A stretch of DNA of 34,374 nucleotides from Rhizophagus prolifer. Its lineage: Eukaryota; Glomeromycota; Glomeromycetes; Glomerales; Glomeraceae. Below are positions 1-7,295 of the stretch, piece after piece (positions within the stretch are counted from its first letter, which is position 1; every line of letters starts with the position of its first letter). The notes beneath the pieces were generated by a model. It was not told where the DNA came from. It saw only the letters and a list, made by a program, of their open reading frames with translations, and made no database searches. The stretch lies in assembly GCA_019425655.1 (NCBI GenBank), contig NQWY01001122.1, forward strand, positions 1 to 34,374, read 5' to 3'. A program made the position numbers and the translations under genes.

Positions 1-20
1 ATAGATGTTTTTATAGTGGT

Positions 21-830
21 TTATTTTTGCAACAGTATTTTCGTGAATTTTTCTCCACCCTGAAAATTCAAGTGATCCTGATCTCCAAAATATTCATTTT
101 TTTCTTTGAAAAAAGATTGACAATCAATTATTTCTAAGCCTTTGGAAACAAATAATTTGTCAGCACCATAATTTTTATTGCCTAACATTTTCAGATAATA
201 ACCAGAAACAGGAAACTTAACACCAATAAGTTTGATATTGTTGCTTTGACAGATATCAATGATTTTGATTAGTTCCTGTTCCAGAGCTTTACTTTTATTA
301 TGCGATGGAAACTGGCTGTTAACTCTATCTTTAGCTCTGATGATTTTTTCTTCTTCGGATAATTTGTTCCAAATAATATTGACTGTATTATTTCTTTGTT
401 GGAAAATCAGCTTTACCTTGTCCTGTAAGTATATCCTGAAAAGAGAATTAATTTTTGGTTGGAAAATTGGGAAATAATACTTTATATATTTTTCATTGAT
501 ATAATTATAATCAATCTTGGATGTATATTTTATACTTTTATCCAGATTATTATTCTTATCTCTATAAGGGCTCAATGTATAATTATCGACACTAATATAT
601 ATTTTATCGATTTTGTAATGATTTTCTATTAGATAGATTAACTTCCTTTTCATATCATAATAAGAATCACTGTTATCAGAAAAATTATAAACGCCAAATT
701 TTTCAGGCATTTTTTCTATTGACATTCCATGTGAATCGGCCATTATAAATGATTTAAATCGTTTGTCAGGAAAATCGTTATAACCTTTATAATAATTGTC
801 ATTTGCAAAAACAAAGACAAATCTTTTCAA
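21..830 (-). CDS. SGNH/GDSL-like protein, likely partner of the adjacent MBOAT O-acyltransferase
   Basis: The 269-residue protein has a block-I-like DSH motif (D32 S33 H34 in MADSHG) and a C-terminal DxxH (D250, H253 in DQDHLN), the two ends of an SGNH-type active site. Such proteins usually sit beside MBOAT acyltransferases (AlgI or DltB type) and take part in O-acetylating exported polysaccharides; the MBOAT gene ends 10 nt upstream. Only a TTG can start the frame, because an in-frame TAA lies two codons before it. Partners in this family normally begin with a membrane anchor or signal peptide. Here only about 30 residues precede the DSH motif and none is convincingly hydrophobic enough, so the 5' end may be eroded, as in the neighbour. 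The role is inferred from motif and context. Confidence 0.6.
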   Translation of the reverse strand: MKRFVFVFANDNYYKGYNDFPDKRFKSFIMADSHGMSIEKMPEKFGVYNFSDNSDSYYDMKRKLIYLIENHYKIDKIYISVDNYTLSPYRDKNNNLDKSIKYTSKIDYNYINEKYIKYYFPIFQPKINSLFRIYLQDKVKLIFQQRNNTVNIIWNKLSEEEKIIRAKDRVNSQFPSHNKSKALEQELIKIIDICQSNNIKLIGVKFPVSGYYLKMLGNKNYGADKLFVSKGLEIIDCQSFFKEKNEYFGDQDHLNFQGGEKFTKILLQK

Positions 831-840
831 GTCTTAGTTA

Positions 841-2254
841 TTAAAATTGAAAATAGATAAATTCTATACTTTCACCAAAATTACCGTAAAAATAAATGAC
901 AAATAGAATCATAATATAACAAAGCCATCTTATAGATTTTGAATTGAAATTCTTAATACCTTCTATTGCATATTGATTTTCTCTTCCAAGCCATTCTACT
1001 AATAAAAAAACAACAATAAGTATAATTGCCGTTAACATATCATCAATTTTATCAAAATTCGGATATGTAATGAGTGAAGGTGAAAAAATTCCTTTTACAT
1101 AACCTATAGCATGACCAATGTTTTCCGCTCTGAAAAATATCCATGCAAATACGATCAATATAAATGTTATCATCATTTGCATCAATTCTTTAAATGTTGG
1201 TAAAATCCGGTCTTTTGCAACGATTTCCAAATTATTTCTATTGGTTTTCATTACAACAGAAGGCAGTATAAATAATGCATTCAAAATTCCCCAAACTATA
1301 AAGGTCCAATTAGCGCCATGCCAGAATCCGCTTACGATGAAAATAATAAACACGTTGCGAATACGCATCCAATTCCCTCCTTTGCTCCCACCAAGAGGAA
1401 TATACAGGTAATCTTTGAACCACGATGATAACGATATATGCCAACGGCGCCAGAATTCGGCAATATCTCTTGAAAAATACGGGAATGCAAAATTGCGTAA
1501 CAGTTCTATTCCGAATAAACGAGCTGTACCCAAAGCAATATCAGAATAGCCTGAAAAATCACCATAGATCTGGAAAGTGAAAAAGATGGCACCCAGAAAT
1601 AAGGAGCTACCATTCATATCTGAAGAATTACCAAATATCTGATTGGCTATCTCGGCACAATTATCTGCAATGACAATTTTCTTTAATAATCCCCAAAGTA
1701 TTTGTCGCAGACCATCTGCTGCTTGTGCATAATCAAAATTCCTTCTTTTTTTTATCTGAGGTAGAAGATGTGTGGCACGTTCAATGGGACCGGCAACCAA
1801 AAGCGGAAAGAAACTGACAAAGACAGCATAATCGACAAAATTACTTTCTGCTTTTATTTTATTCTTATAAATATCAATTACATAAGAAAGCCCATGAAAA
1901 GTATAAAACGAGATACCAACCGGTAAAATAACTTTTAATAAAACAGGGCTTATTTTCCACCCAAAATAAGATACTGATTCTGCAAATGATTCTGCAAAGA
2001 AATTATAATATTTAAAAAAGCCTAGAAAACCCAGATTTACAACAATACTCAGCCAGAACCAAATTCCCAGTAAAATAATCCAGAAAAGTTGAAAATAATA
2101 ATAAAAACATGAATCGCCAATCCCAACAAGCATAGAAAAAATAGCTTGAGATCAGTAATAAGGCATTCTGGATTTTAAGACTTTTTGCAAAATACCAATA
2201 TAATATAAATACAATTGGAAGAAATATTGCAAAATTAATTGAGTTAAATAGCAT
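841..2254 (-). pseudogene. MBOAT-family O-acyltransferase (AlgI-like), frame broken near the N-terminus
   Basis: Two overlapping frames together cover a membrane-bound O-acyltransferase. The first, from ATG at 2254, gives the typical N-terminus (MLFNSINFAIFLP, then SSYFFYACWDWRF and LDYFTG). The second, ending at 841, carries the remainder: WFWLSIVVNLGFLGFFKYYN, VAGPIERATHLLPQ, the GDFSGYSDIALG loop, DIAEFWRRWHISLSSW, and SGFWHGANWT with the presumed catalytic His. The switch falls within about 2060-2075. In relatives some 10-20 residues separate LDYFTG from the W-x-LSIV segment; here they abut, which points to a short deletion whose length is not a multiple of three. The part after the break is long and well conserved, so the loss is recent, or it is an assembly error. 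The protein would sit in the inner membrane and pass acyl groups to exported glycans with the SGNH partner. Confidence 0.75.
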
Positions 2255-2555
2255 TTAGTTTTATTCCCGACTAAATTATAAAAAATCTATCTTTTCACTT
2301 TTAATTGCTAAATAATATTTTATCAATTTATAATTCTTGTCTTTGCATATTCAATTTTGTGAATTAATTGTTTAATATTTTATATATTAATTGATATAAT
2401 AAAAAACCCTGACTTTACCGTATTAGCCACATAACACTGTTAGTTTTCAGTCTTTCACATTGATAGATTTTATAAATAGCAAATTGATTTTTAATTCACA
2501 AAATCTTTGTAATTTTGCACTATCAAATTTAAACAACAATTTAAACTTAAATATT
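2255..2555. other. AT-rich divergent intergenic region
   Basis: About 300 nt separate the MBOAT start (minus) from the peroxiredoxin start (plus). The stretch is very AT-rich, with several ATTAATT/AATTAAT runs around 2360-2395. It holds the likely peroxiredoxin promoter at 2510-2517. I see no consensus TAnnTTTG element facing the MBOAT gene, and no RNA gene or small ORF that I can support. Confidence 0.6.
2510..2517 (+). promoter_or_regulatory. Bacteroidetes-type -7 element (TAATTTTG) of the peroxiredoxin operon
   Basis: TAATTTTG matches the TAnnTTTG consensus. A TTG lies at 2484-2486, 23 nt upstream, slightly further than the usual spacing. Transcription would start near 2522, leaving an A-rich leader of about 33 nt before ATG 2556. 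An in-frame ATG at 2460 lies upstream of this promoter and so would not be in the transcript. Confidence 0.5.
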
Positions 2556-3188
2556 ATGTCATTAGTAGGTAAATTATTCCCGAATGTTGCGATCGATGCA
2601 ATGAGTGAAATGGGTGATGATCTTAAGATCAATGTCTTTGAAGAAGCGGTTAATAATCAGCAAAAAGTGATTTTGTTTTGGTATCCAAAAGATTTTACTT
2701 TTGTTTGCCCGACAGAATTACACGCTTTTCAGGAGGCTTTACCAGAATTCCAAAAGAGAAACACTATGGTTATTGGTGCTTCTTGCGATACCAACGAAGT
2801 TCATTTTGCTTGGTTGAACACTCCAAAAGATAATGGAGGAATCGAAGGTGTAACTTATCCAATCCTTGCTGACACGCACAGACAATTGGCAAATATCCTT
2901 GGAATTGTAGATCAGGACTTGGAATATGATGAAGAAGGAAACGAGGTGTTTACAGGTTCTAACGTAACTTACAGAGCAACTTATCTGATCGATGAGACTG
3001 GAAAAATCTTCCACGAGTCTGTAAACGATATGCCTCTTGGTAGAAACGTTAAAGAATATCTTAGATTGATCGATGCCTATGCACACGTTCAGAAACACGG
3101 AGAAGTTTGTCCTGCAAACTGGGAAGAAGGAAAAGATGCAATGAACGCTAACAGAACCGGTGTTGCAGAATACTTCAGCAAAAACTAA
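2556..3188 (+). CDS. Typical 2-Cys peroxiredoxin (AhpC/Prx1 class)
   Basis: The 210-residue cytoplasmic peroxidase reduces hydrogen peroxide and organic hydroperoxides. The peroxidatic cysteine is C51 in DFTFVCPTE and the resolving cysteine is C185 in GEVCPANW, the arrangement of typical 2-Cys peroxiredoxins. A GG-type insert (DNGGIEG) and a C-terminal YF (AEYFSKN) are the two features of overoxidation-sensitive members. The frame is open back to 2460, but those 32 extra residues are low-complexity and span the promoter; MSLVGKLFPN is the normal family N-terminus. A thioredoxin and a small conserved protein follow in the same direction, and a terminator closes the run, so this looks like a three-gene operon in which the thioredoxin probably recycles the peroxiredoxin. 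Confidence 0.95.
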   Translation: MSLVGKLFPNVAIDAMSEMGDDLKINVFEEAVNNQQKVILFWYPKDFTFVCPTELHAFQEALPEFQKRNTMVIGASCDTNEVHFAWLNTPKDNGGIEGVTYPILADTHRQLANILGIVDQDLEYDEEGNEVFTGSNVTYRATYLIDETGKIFHESVNDMPLGRNVKEYLRLIDAYAHVQKHGEVCPANWEEGKDAMNANRTGVAEYFSKN

Positions 3189-3239
3189 TTGATTTTCTCA
3201 ATCAATTATCATTTATAATCAATCATTAATAATTGTAGA

Positions 3240-3551
3240 ATGTACATAGAACTTACAGGAGACACATTACAACAGATTATTCAGGAGAATGATAAAGTAA
3301 TGGTTCAGTATGGTGCAACTTGGTGTGGGAACTGCAGGATTATGAAGCCAAAATTCAAAAAATTAGCTGCAGAGAATGAGGATATCCCTTTCTATTATGT
3401 GGATGCGGAAAAATTGCCGGAAAGTAGAAAACTGGCAACGGTTGATAATTTGCCGACCTTCGCAGCATTTGAAGGCGGTGTTCTAAAAAACCAGGTTCAA
3501 ACCAATCAGGCTGAAAGTCTTAATCATCTTTTCAGTGAATTAAAAGGTTAA
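3240..3551 (+). CDS. Thioredoxin-family protein with CGNC active site
   Basis: This is a 103-residue single-domain thioredoxin fold with no signal peptide, so it is cytoplasmic. The redox motif is C29-G-N-C32 (ATWCGNCR), differing from the classical CGPC by Asn in place of Pro, which should shift its redox potential. The cis-Pro motif is NLPTF near residue 72. It lies 51 nt after the peroxiredoxin gene on the same strand, and the obvious role is to reduce the peroxiredoxin disulfide. That partnership is inferred from position, although the pairing is common in Flavobacteriia. Confidence 0.9.
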   Translation: MYIELTGDTLQQIIQENDKVMVQYGATWCGNCRIMKPKFKKLAAENEDIPFYYVDAEKLPESRKLATVDNLPTFAAFEGGVLKNQVQTNQAESLNHLFSELKG

Positions 3552-3602
3552 AACTGAGATATTCTCGGTCTCTAAATCTTATAATTTCTAAATTTATTAA
3601 AA

Positions 3603-3851
3603 ATGAAATTACCAATCATAAGACAGTTTTATCAAAACCAAACACCGGAAAATCTGGAAACAACTTTAGAAGTTCTGGAAAGTTTTTCAGAATTCCGAAA
3701 TGTCTCTGAAGAAGACCTTAACGTCACCGGAGAATTGATAACTAATATTTGTGGAGCTTTGGAAGTTCATGCCAGCGTTCAAAACGGAATGAGTGAGAAA
3801 GATGCTTTGAATTCCTTTGCTCAAAAAGTGATGGGTTCAATAGATAAATAA
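3603..3851 (+). CDS. Small conserved protein of the peroxiredoxin operon (DUF6952-like)
   Basis: The 82-residue protein begins MKLPIIRQFYQ, has no signal peptide or membrane segment, and has a single cysteine in NICGALEVHAS. Its sequence pattern (acidic, helical, ending in ALNSFAQKVMGS) resembles the family I recall as DUF6952, which occurs in Flavobacteriia beside peroxiredoxin and thioredoxin genes. The function is unknown. It is the last gene before a strong terminator, so it is very probably co-transcribed with the two redox genes. A role as an accessory factor of the peroxide system is only a guess from context. Confidence 0.75.
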   Translation: MKLPIIRQFYQNQTPENLETTLEVLESFSEFRNVSEEDLNVTGELITNICGALEVHASVQNGMSEKDALNSFAQKVMGSIDK

Positions 3852-3867
3852 ATAGTTTATTTTTTAC

Positions 3868-3905
3868 AAAAAGGCTTTGGAGAGAGATTTCTAAAGCCTT
3901 TTTTC
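3868..3905 (+). terminator. Rho-independent terminator of the peroxiredoxin operon
   Basis: Perfect 8-bp stem AAGGCTTT (3871-3878) with AAAGCCTT (3893-3900), extended by A/T pairs, followed by a T run. The 14-nt loop can itself form a short AGA/TCT stem. Confidence 0.85.
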
Positions 3906-3907
3906 GT

Positions 3908-3915
3908 TATTTTTG
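3908..3915 (+). promoter_or_regulatory. TAnnTTTG element (TATTTTTG) for the adenine deaminase gene
   Basis: TATTTTTG begins directly after the T run of the preceding terminator and 17 nt before ATG 3933, which predicts a leader of roughly 10-13 nt. No clear -33 TTG is seen. Confidence 0.45.
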
Positions 3916-3932
3916 GATAAAATCAAAAAACT

Positions 3933-4940
3933 ATGAAAGATTTTATCGCTGCACTTCCAAAAGCAGAATTACATTTACATATCGAAGGAAGTTTTGAACC
4001 GGAACTGATGTTCGAAATTGCCCAAAGAAACCAAATTGAGATTCCTTATAAAACAATCGATGAAGTTAAAAAAGCTTATCGGTTCTCCTGTCTACAGGAC
4101 TTTTTGGATATTTATTATGCCGGTGCCGGCGTTCTGATTCACGAGAAAGATTTCTACGATCTGGCAATGGCTTATTATCAGAAATGTTATGAGAATAATG
4201 TCATTCATACCGAAATAATGTTTGATCCGCAAACACATACGGACAGAGGAATTGCTTTTGAGACGGTTATCAATGGATTGCAAAAGGCTAGATTGGATGC
4301 AAAGGAAAAATGGGGAATCAATTCTCTGTTCATCATGAGCTATTTGCGGCATCTTTCCGAAGAATCCGCTTTTGAAACATTAAAGCAATCATTGCCTTAC
4401 AAAGACTTAATTACTTCTATTGGTCTGGATTCTTCCGAAATGGGAAATCCGCCAACCAAATTCAAAAACGTATTCGAAGCATCTGTGAAAGAAGGCTACA
4501 TTCCGGTTGCACACGCTGGTGAGGAAGGTCCGGCTGAATATATTTGGGAAGCTATTGATATTCTCAAAGTTGCAAGAATCGATCACGGAAACAGATGCTT
4601 GGAAGACGAAAAATTGGTTCAGGAAATCGTAAAAAGAGATTTAGCTTTGACCGTTTGTCCTCTTTCCAATCTTGAATTGAAAAATACTGATGTGATGACC
4701 AATCATCCACTAAAAAAGCTTTTGGAAAAAGGCATCAAAACAACTGTCAATTCAGATGATCCCGCTTATTTCGGTGGCTATATGAATGCTAATTTTGAAG
4801 CGGTTCAGGAAGCTTTGGATTTATCAAAAGAAGACATCATTACGTTAGTGAAAAACTCTTTTAACTACTCTTTTGCAACTGATGATCAAAAGAAATCTTA
4901 TCTTGAAAAAGTAGATGAAGTAGTAAATAATTTTAAATAA
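3933..4940 (+). CDS. Adenine deaminase of the adenosine deaminase family
   Basis: The 335-residue zinc hydrolase of the amidohydrolase superfamily has zinc ligands H14 and H16 (ELHLHIEG), H194 and E197 in VAHAGEEGP, D217-H218 in RIDHG, and D275-D276 in NSDDPAYFGG. The segment IGLDSSEMGNPP and the FDPQTHTDRGI block match the branch that deaminates adenine to hypoxanthine (EC 3.5.4.2); adenosine deaminases have a GLDLAGDE-like segment at that place. It would feed adenine into the hypoxanthine/guanine salvage pool. Genomes often label this branch simply adenosine deaminase (add). The gene stands alone with its own promoter, between a terminator and a 133-nt gap. Confidence 0.85.
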   Translation: MKDFIAALPKAELHLHIEGSFEPELMFEIAQRNQIEIPYKTIDEVKKAYRFSCLQDFLDIYYAGAGVLIHEKDFYDLAMAYYQKCYENNVIHTEIMFDPQTHTDRGIAFETVINGLQKARLDAKEKWGINSLFIMSYLRHLSEESAFETLKQSLPYKDLITSIGLDSSEMGNPPTKFKNVFEASVKEGYIPVAHAGEEGPAEYIWEAIDILKVARIDHGNRCLEDEKLVQEIVKRDLALTVCPLSNLELKNTDVMTNHPLKKLLEKGIKTTVNSDDPAYFGGYMNANFEAVQEALDLSKEDIITLVKNSFNYSFATDDQKKSYLEKVDEVVNNFK

Positions 4941-4969
4941 TGTTTCAAGATAAATTATCAAACATAGTA

Positions 4970-4993
4970 TTTGTCATTCCGTAGGAATCTTGA
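4970..4993. repeat. Small interspersed repeat (REP-like), copy 1
   Basis: GTCATTCC-GTA-GGAATCT at 4973-4990 forms a short hairpin (ATTCC with GGAAT, 3-nt loop). It shares the outer arms GTCATTC...GAATCT with a second copy at 30341-30380. I recall sequences of this sort as common intergenic repeats in Chryseobacterium-like genomes. Confidence 0.55.
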
Positions 4994-5073
4994 TATATTT
5001 AATTTTCAAGAAATAATAAAATTGATTTTATCTGGCAAAAGAATTAATAAAACTAAATATTAGCTTTTTAGAT

Positions 5074-5337
5074 ATGAAGCAAATATTCTTTTTGTTTTTT
5101 ATAATGGTATCATTAATGTCTTTTTCTCAAGAGAAAACTAAAGATACAATCCACTGCAGTTTTAGGGAAAACAAAAGCTCAGTTTGTCCAATTTGTAAAA
5201 GCGATAAAAAGGTTTTACCTATATTTTATGGTTTAACAATTGGAAGATTTATGAAGAAAAATAAAAAAAAATATTATTTCGGGGGCTGTGAACTTACAGG
5301 CTGTGATCCTAAATATTATTGTAAACTCCTTTTATGA
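5074..5337 (+). CDS. Small secreted Cys-rich protein, function unknown
   Basis: The 87-residue protein has a clear Sec signal peptide (MKQIFFLFFIMVSLMSFSQ, cleavage after about residue 18-19). The mature part has six cysteines: C28, a CPxC pair (C38, C41) and GGC-x4-C-x5-C (C72, C77, C83, in GGCELTGCDPKYYC). Four of them are spaced like a zinc-ribbon or a disulfide-tied knuckle. I have an impression of similar small exported proteins in flavobacteria with the GCDPKxYC ending, but no function is known to me. Its 3' end overlaps the convergent acetyltransferase gene by 22 nt, and no terminator separates them. Confidence 0.6.
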   Translation: MKQIFFLFFIMVSLMSFSQEKTKDTIHCSFRENKSSVCPICKSDKKVLPIFYGLTIGRFMKKNKKKYYFGGCELTGCDPKYYCKLLL

Positions 5338-5750
5338 TTCTGGAAACCATAATGTTCATAAAGTTTTTTCGCTTTTTCATTATGGTTTTCAATTTCCAGA
5401 AGAACAATTTTAAAGTTATTCTCCACCGAATAATCTTTTACAAATTCCAAAGCTTTTTTGCCAAGAGATTTGCCCTGAAATTCTGGTTTAACAAACAATT
5501 CGTCTAAAAATAAAATCTCTCCACCAAATTCGAAACTGAAATATTTTGCCAGAATAATATAACCAGCGATCTGTTGTTCAAAAACAATTTTAAAGCATTC
5601 GCCATAATGATGATTATTGATGAATCTTACAAAATTATCGGTAGTGATTTTTTCATCAAACGGATAAAGATCAATGGCATAGAAATCCTTCATCATTTGA
5701 CACAGATCAGGAATATCGGAGATATTTGCTTTTAAAATTTCGTGATTCAT
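5316..5750 (-). CDS. GNAT-family N-acetyltransferase
   Basis: This is a 144-residue single GNAT domain. The acetyl-CoA pyrophosphate loop is visible as VKPEFQGKSLGKKAL (Q-x-x-S-L-G-K form of Q/R-x-x-G-x-G/A), preceded by the beta-4 strand LFLDELFV and followed by the C-terminal NEKAKKLYEHYGF segment. It acetylates an amine on a small molecule or protein; the substrate cannot be told. The ATG overlaps the TGA of the upstream nuclease gene as ATGA, so the two are translationally coupled and form the end of the six-gene run starting at 8731. Confidence 0.85.
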   Translation of the reverse strand: MNHEILKANISDIPDLCQMMKDFYAIDLYPFDEKITTDNFVRFINNHHYGECFKIVFEQQIAGYIILAKYFSFEFGGEILFLDELFVKPEFQGKSLGKKALEFVKDYSVENNFKIVLLEIENHNEKAKKLYEHYGFQNHKRSLQ

Positions 5751-6259
5751 TTTTTCTTTTTATTTTCTCTCCACAGCCAGGGCGCAATTGGATTTTTATC
5801 TTGCCATAGTCCTACTCTGTTGTTTCGCGCTTCGGATTCCAATTTTGCATAAACAGGATCGCTGGAATATTTTTTATAATGCCAGGCCATTCCTTGTTTT
5901 ATCATTTCCTGATTAACGATTTGTTTTCTATCATTGATAACAACAGCAATCAATCTTTTGTAACGGTCGTATTTTTCAGATTCTATCATGACTGTTTTTC
6001 CGAAACAAAGATGAGACAAAGCTTGTTTGGCATTATTTCCGAAAGGCTGAGTTCCTTTTTTCTCAGGAGAGTCAATGTGAGCAAGCCGGATTTTGATTGG
6101 AGTTTTCTTGTAAAGAACTTCCATCGTATCACCGTCGGAGATTCCGATAACTTTTGCAGAAAATGTTTTATGGCTGAGATTTTCCTTTGACTGATTTTGC
6201 CCGAAACTGAAAACAGACAAAAGAATTAATACTAAAAACCGATTCAAATCAAATCTCAA
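5747..6259 (-). CDS. Secreted thermonuclease-like (SNase) nuclease
   Basis: The 170-residue protein has an N-terminal signal peptide (hydrophobic residues 8-19, ending SFGQ) and one staphylococcal-nuclease OB-fold domain. Residues matching the Staphylococcus enzyme are D44 (GDT), R58, D63 and E66 (IRLAHIDSPE) and R102 (YDRYKR), so calcium binding and catalysis look intact. It should degrade DNA or RNA outside the cytoplasm. No ATG is available. TTG at 6259 overlaps the upstream crp-like gene by 11 nt, and TTG at 6247, one nucleotide after that gene's stop, is an equally good start. Either way it is coupled to the regulator gene, and its stop overlaps the GNAT start. Confidence 0.88.
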   Translation of the reverse strand: MRFDLNRFLVLILLSVFSFGQNQSKENLSHKTFSAKVIGISDGDTMEVLYKKTPIKIRLAHIDSPEKKGTQPFGNNAKQALSHLCFGKTVMIESEKYDRYKRLIAVVINDRKQIVNQEMIKQGMAWHYKKYSSDPVYAKLESEARNNRVGLWQDKNPIAPWLWRENKKKK

Positions 6260-6842
6260 ATTTTTTCTTTGCCAATTCTTTTCTTACACGGCTCAAACTT
6301 TCCGGCGTAATTCCAAGATAAGACGCGACCATCCACTGCGGAACTCTCAGCATCAGGTTAGGATATTTTTTCAGAAACTCAAGATAACGTTCTTCAGCAG
6401 TTGTGCTGATTAATGCATTGACGCGATTTTGCAAATTCTTAATATGATTGAACATCAATCTTTGATTCTTTTCTGCAACATCGGGATAAACTTTTGAAAG
6501 GTTTTCAAAGAAACCTTCTCTTGTCACAACTAATATACTGTCTTCGATTGCTTCGATGTAAAATCTGGATTTCTCATTCAAGAGCTGACTGGTTGTATCA
6601 GATATGATCCAGTTTTCCGGTGCAAACTGTATCACGTGTTCTTTTCCCGCTTTGTCAATGGAATACATTCTCAACAAGCCTTTTTCTACAAAAAAGGTAC
6701 AATCAGAAATCTCTCCTTCCCGCAAAATGATTTCATTCTTCTTTGCTTGTTTTATTTCATAATATGATGAGCAAAATTCTAAGCTTTCAATGGGAACGCC
6801 TAATATTTTTGAGAGATGATTGCGGAAGTTCTGATATTCCAT
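6249..6842 (-). CDS. Crp/Fnr-family transcriptional regulator
   Basis: The 197-residue protein has a cyclic-nucleotide-binding-type beta roll over roughly residues 25-120 (REGEISDCTFFVEKGLLR, then KEHVIQFAPENW). A long dimer helix follows, then a C-terminal winged helix (VPQWMVASYLGITPESLSRVRKELAKK). There is no Fnr-type Cys cluster, and the phosphate-binding cassette is not the canonical RxxEL form, so a ligand cannot be assigned. Regulators of this length and layout are common in Bacteroidetes. It sits 22 nt downstream of ytxJ and overlaps the nuclease gene. It may respond to redox or metal state, given its neighbours, but that is inference. Confidence 0.88.
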   Translation of the reverse strand: MEYQNFRNHLSKILGVPIESLEFCSSYYEIKQAKKNEIILREGEISDCTFFVEKGLLRMYSIDKAGKEHVIQFAPENWIISDTTSQLLNEKSRFYIEAIEDSILVVTREGFFENLSKVYPDVAEKNQRLMFNHIKNLQNRVNALISTTAEERYLEFLKKYPNLMLRVPQWMVASYLGITPESLSRVRKELAKKKFEI

Positions 6843-6864
6843 TTGTTACTGTGTTTTAATTTAA

Positions 6865-7239
6865 TTAAATTTTATCAAGACTGATATTCTGATGAGAGCT
6901 GTTGTACGTTGCTTTTCCATTTTCCAGAACGATTAGCTGCGGACTCTGATGTACAACGTCAAAACGGGATTCAATCTCGTTGGATATATTTCTATGAGCC
7001 AACAAATCGAGGAAATAATAGACATAATCTTTATCAGAATTTTCCATTTGTCTTTCAAAAGATTTCAGCATTGTTTTGCTGATAAAACAACGTGTAGAAT
7101 GTTTGAAAATCAAGACTTTTTGCTGATTGGATCTCTCAACTGCTGAATCTAAATCCTTTTCGGATTCCAGTTTTTTCCAAAGGCTTTTTTTTTGATCCTG
7201 CTCCTCTTTTTTACCAAATATTTGATCTAAAAATCCCAT
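6865..7239 (-). CDS. ytxJ: YtxJ-type monothiol bacilliredoxin
   Basis: This 124-residue thioredoxin-fold protein has the YtxJ signature FKHSTRCFISK with the single redox cysteine C51, and the cis-Pro region VVHQSPQLIVLENGK. YtxJ (BrxC) proteins take bacillithiol off S-bacillithiolated proteins, so the host probably makes bacillithiol, as several Bacteroidetes do. It begins MGFLDQIFGKK with no signal peptide, so it acts in the cytoplasm. It lies 56 nt after the ZIP transporter gene and 22 nt before the Crp-like regulator. Bacillithiol is also a zinc buffer, which fits the neighbouring transporter. Confidence 0.85.
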   Translation of the reverse strand: MGFLDQIFGKKEEQDQKKSLWKKLESEKDLDSAVERSNQQKVLIFKHSTRCFISKTMLKSFERQMENSDKDYVYYFLDLLAHRNISNEIESRFDVVHQSPQLIVLENGKATYNSSHQNISLDKI

Positions 7240-7295
7240 AAAATCGATTTGAGTAAAATTAAGATTTTCCTGCGGAAATAGAAAATATTTTTTAA

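Noticed and set aside
2460-2555. N-terminal extension of the peroxiredoxin
   Set aside because: It is low-complexity, spans the promoter element at 2510-2517, and precedes the normal family N-terminus MSLVGKLFPN.
5879-6190. Open frame on the plus strand opposite the nuclease gene
   Set aside because: It is a shadow of the conserved minus-strand gene. It shows no domain, signal or promoter of its own, like the other antisense frames across the window.
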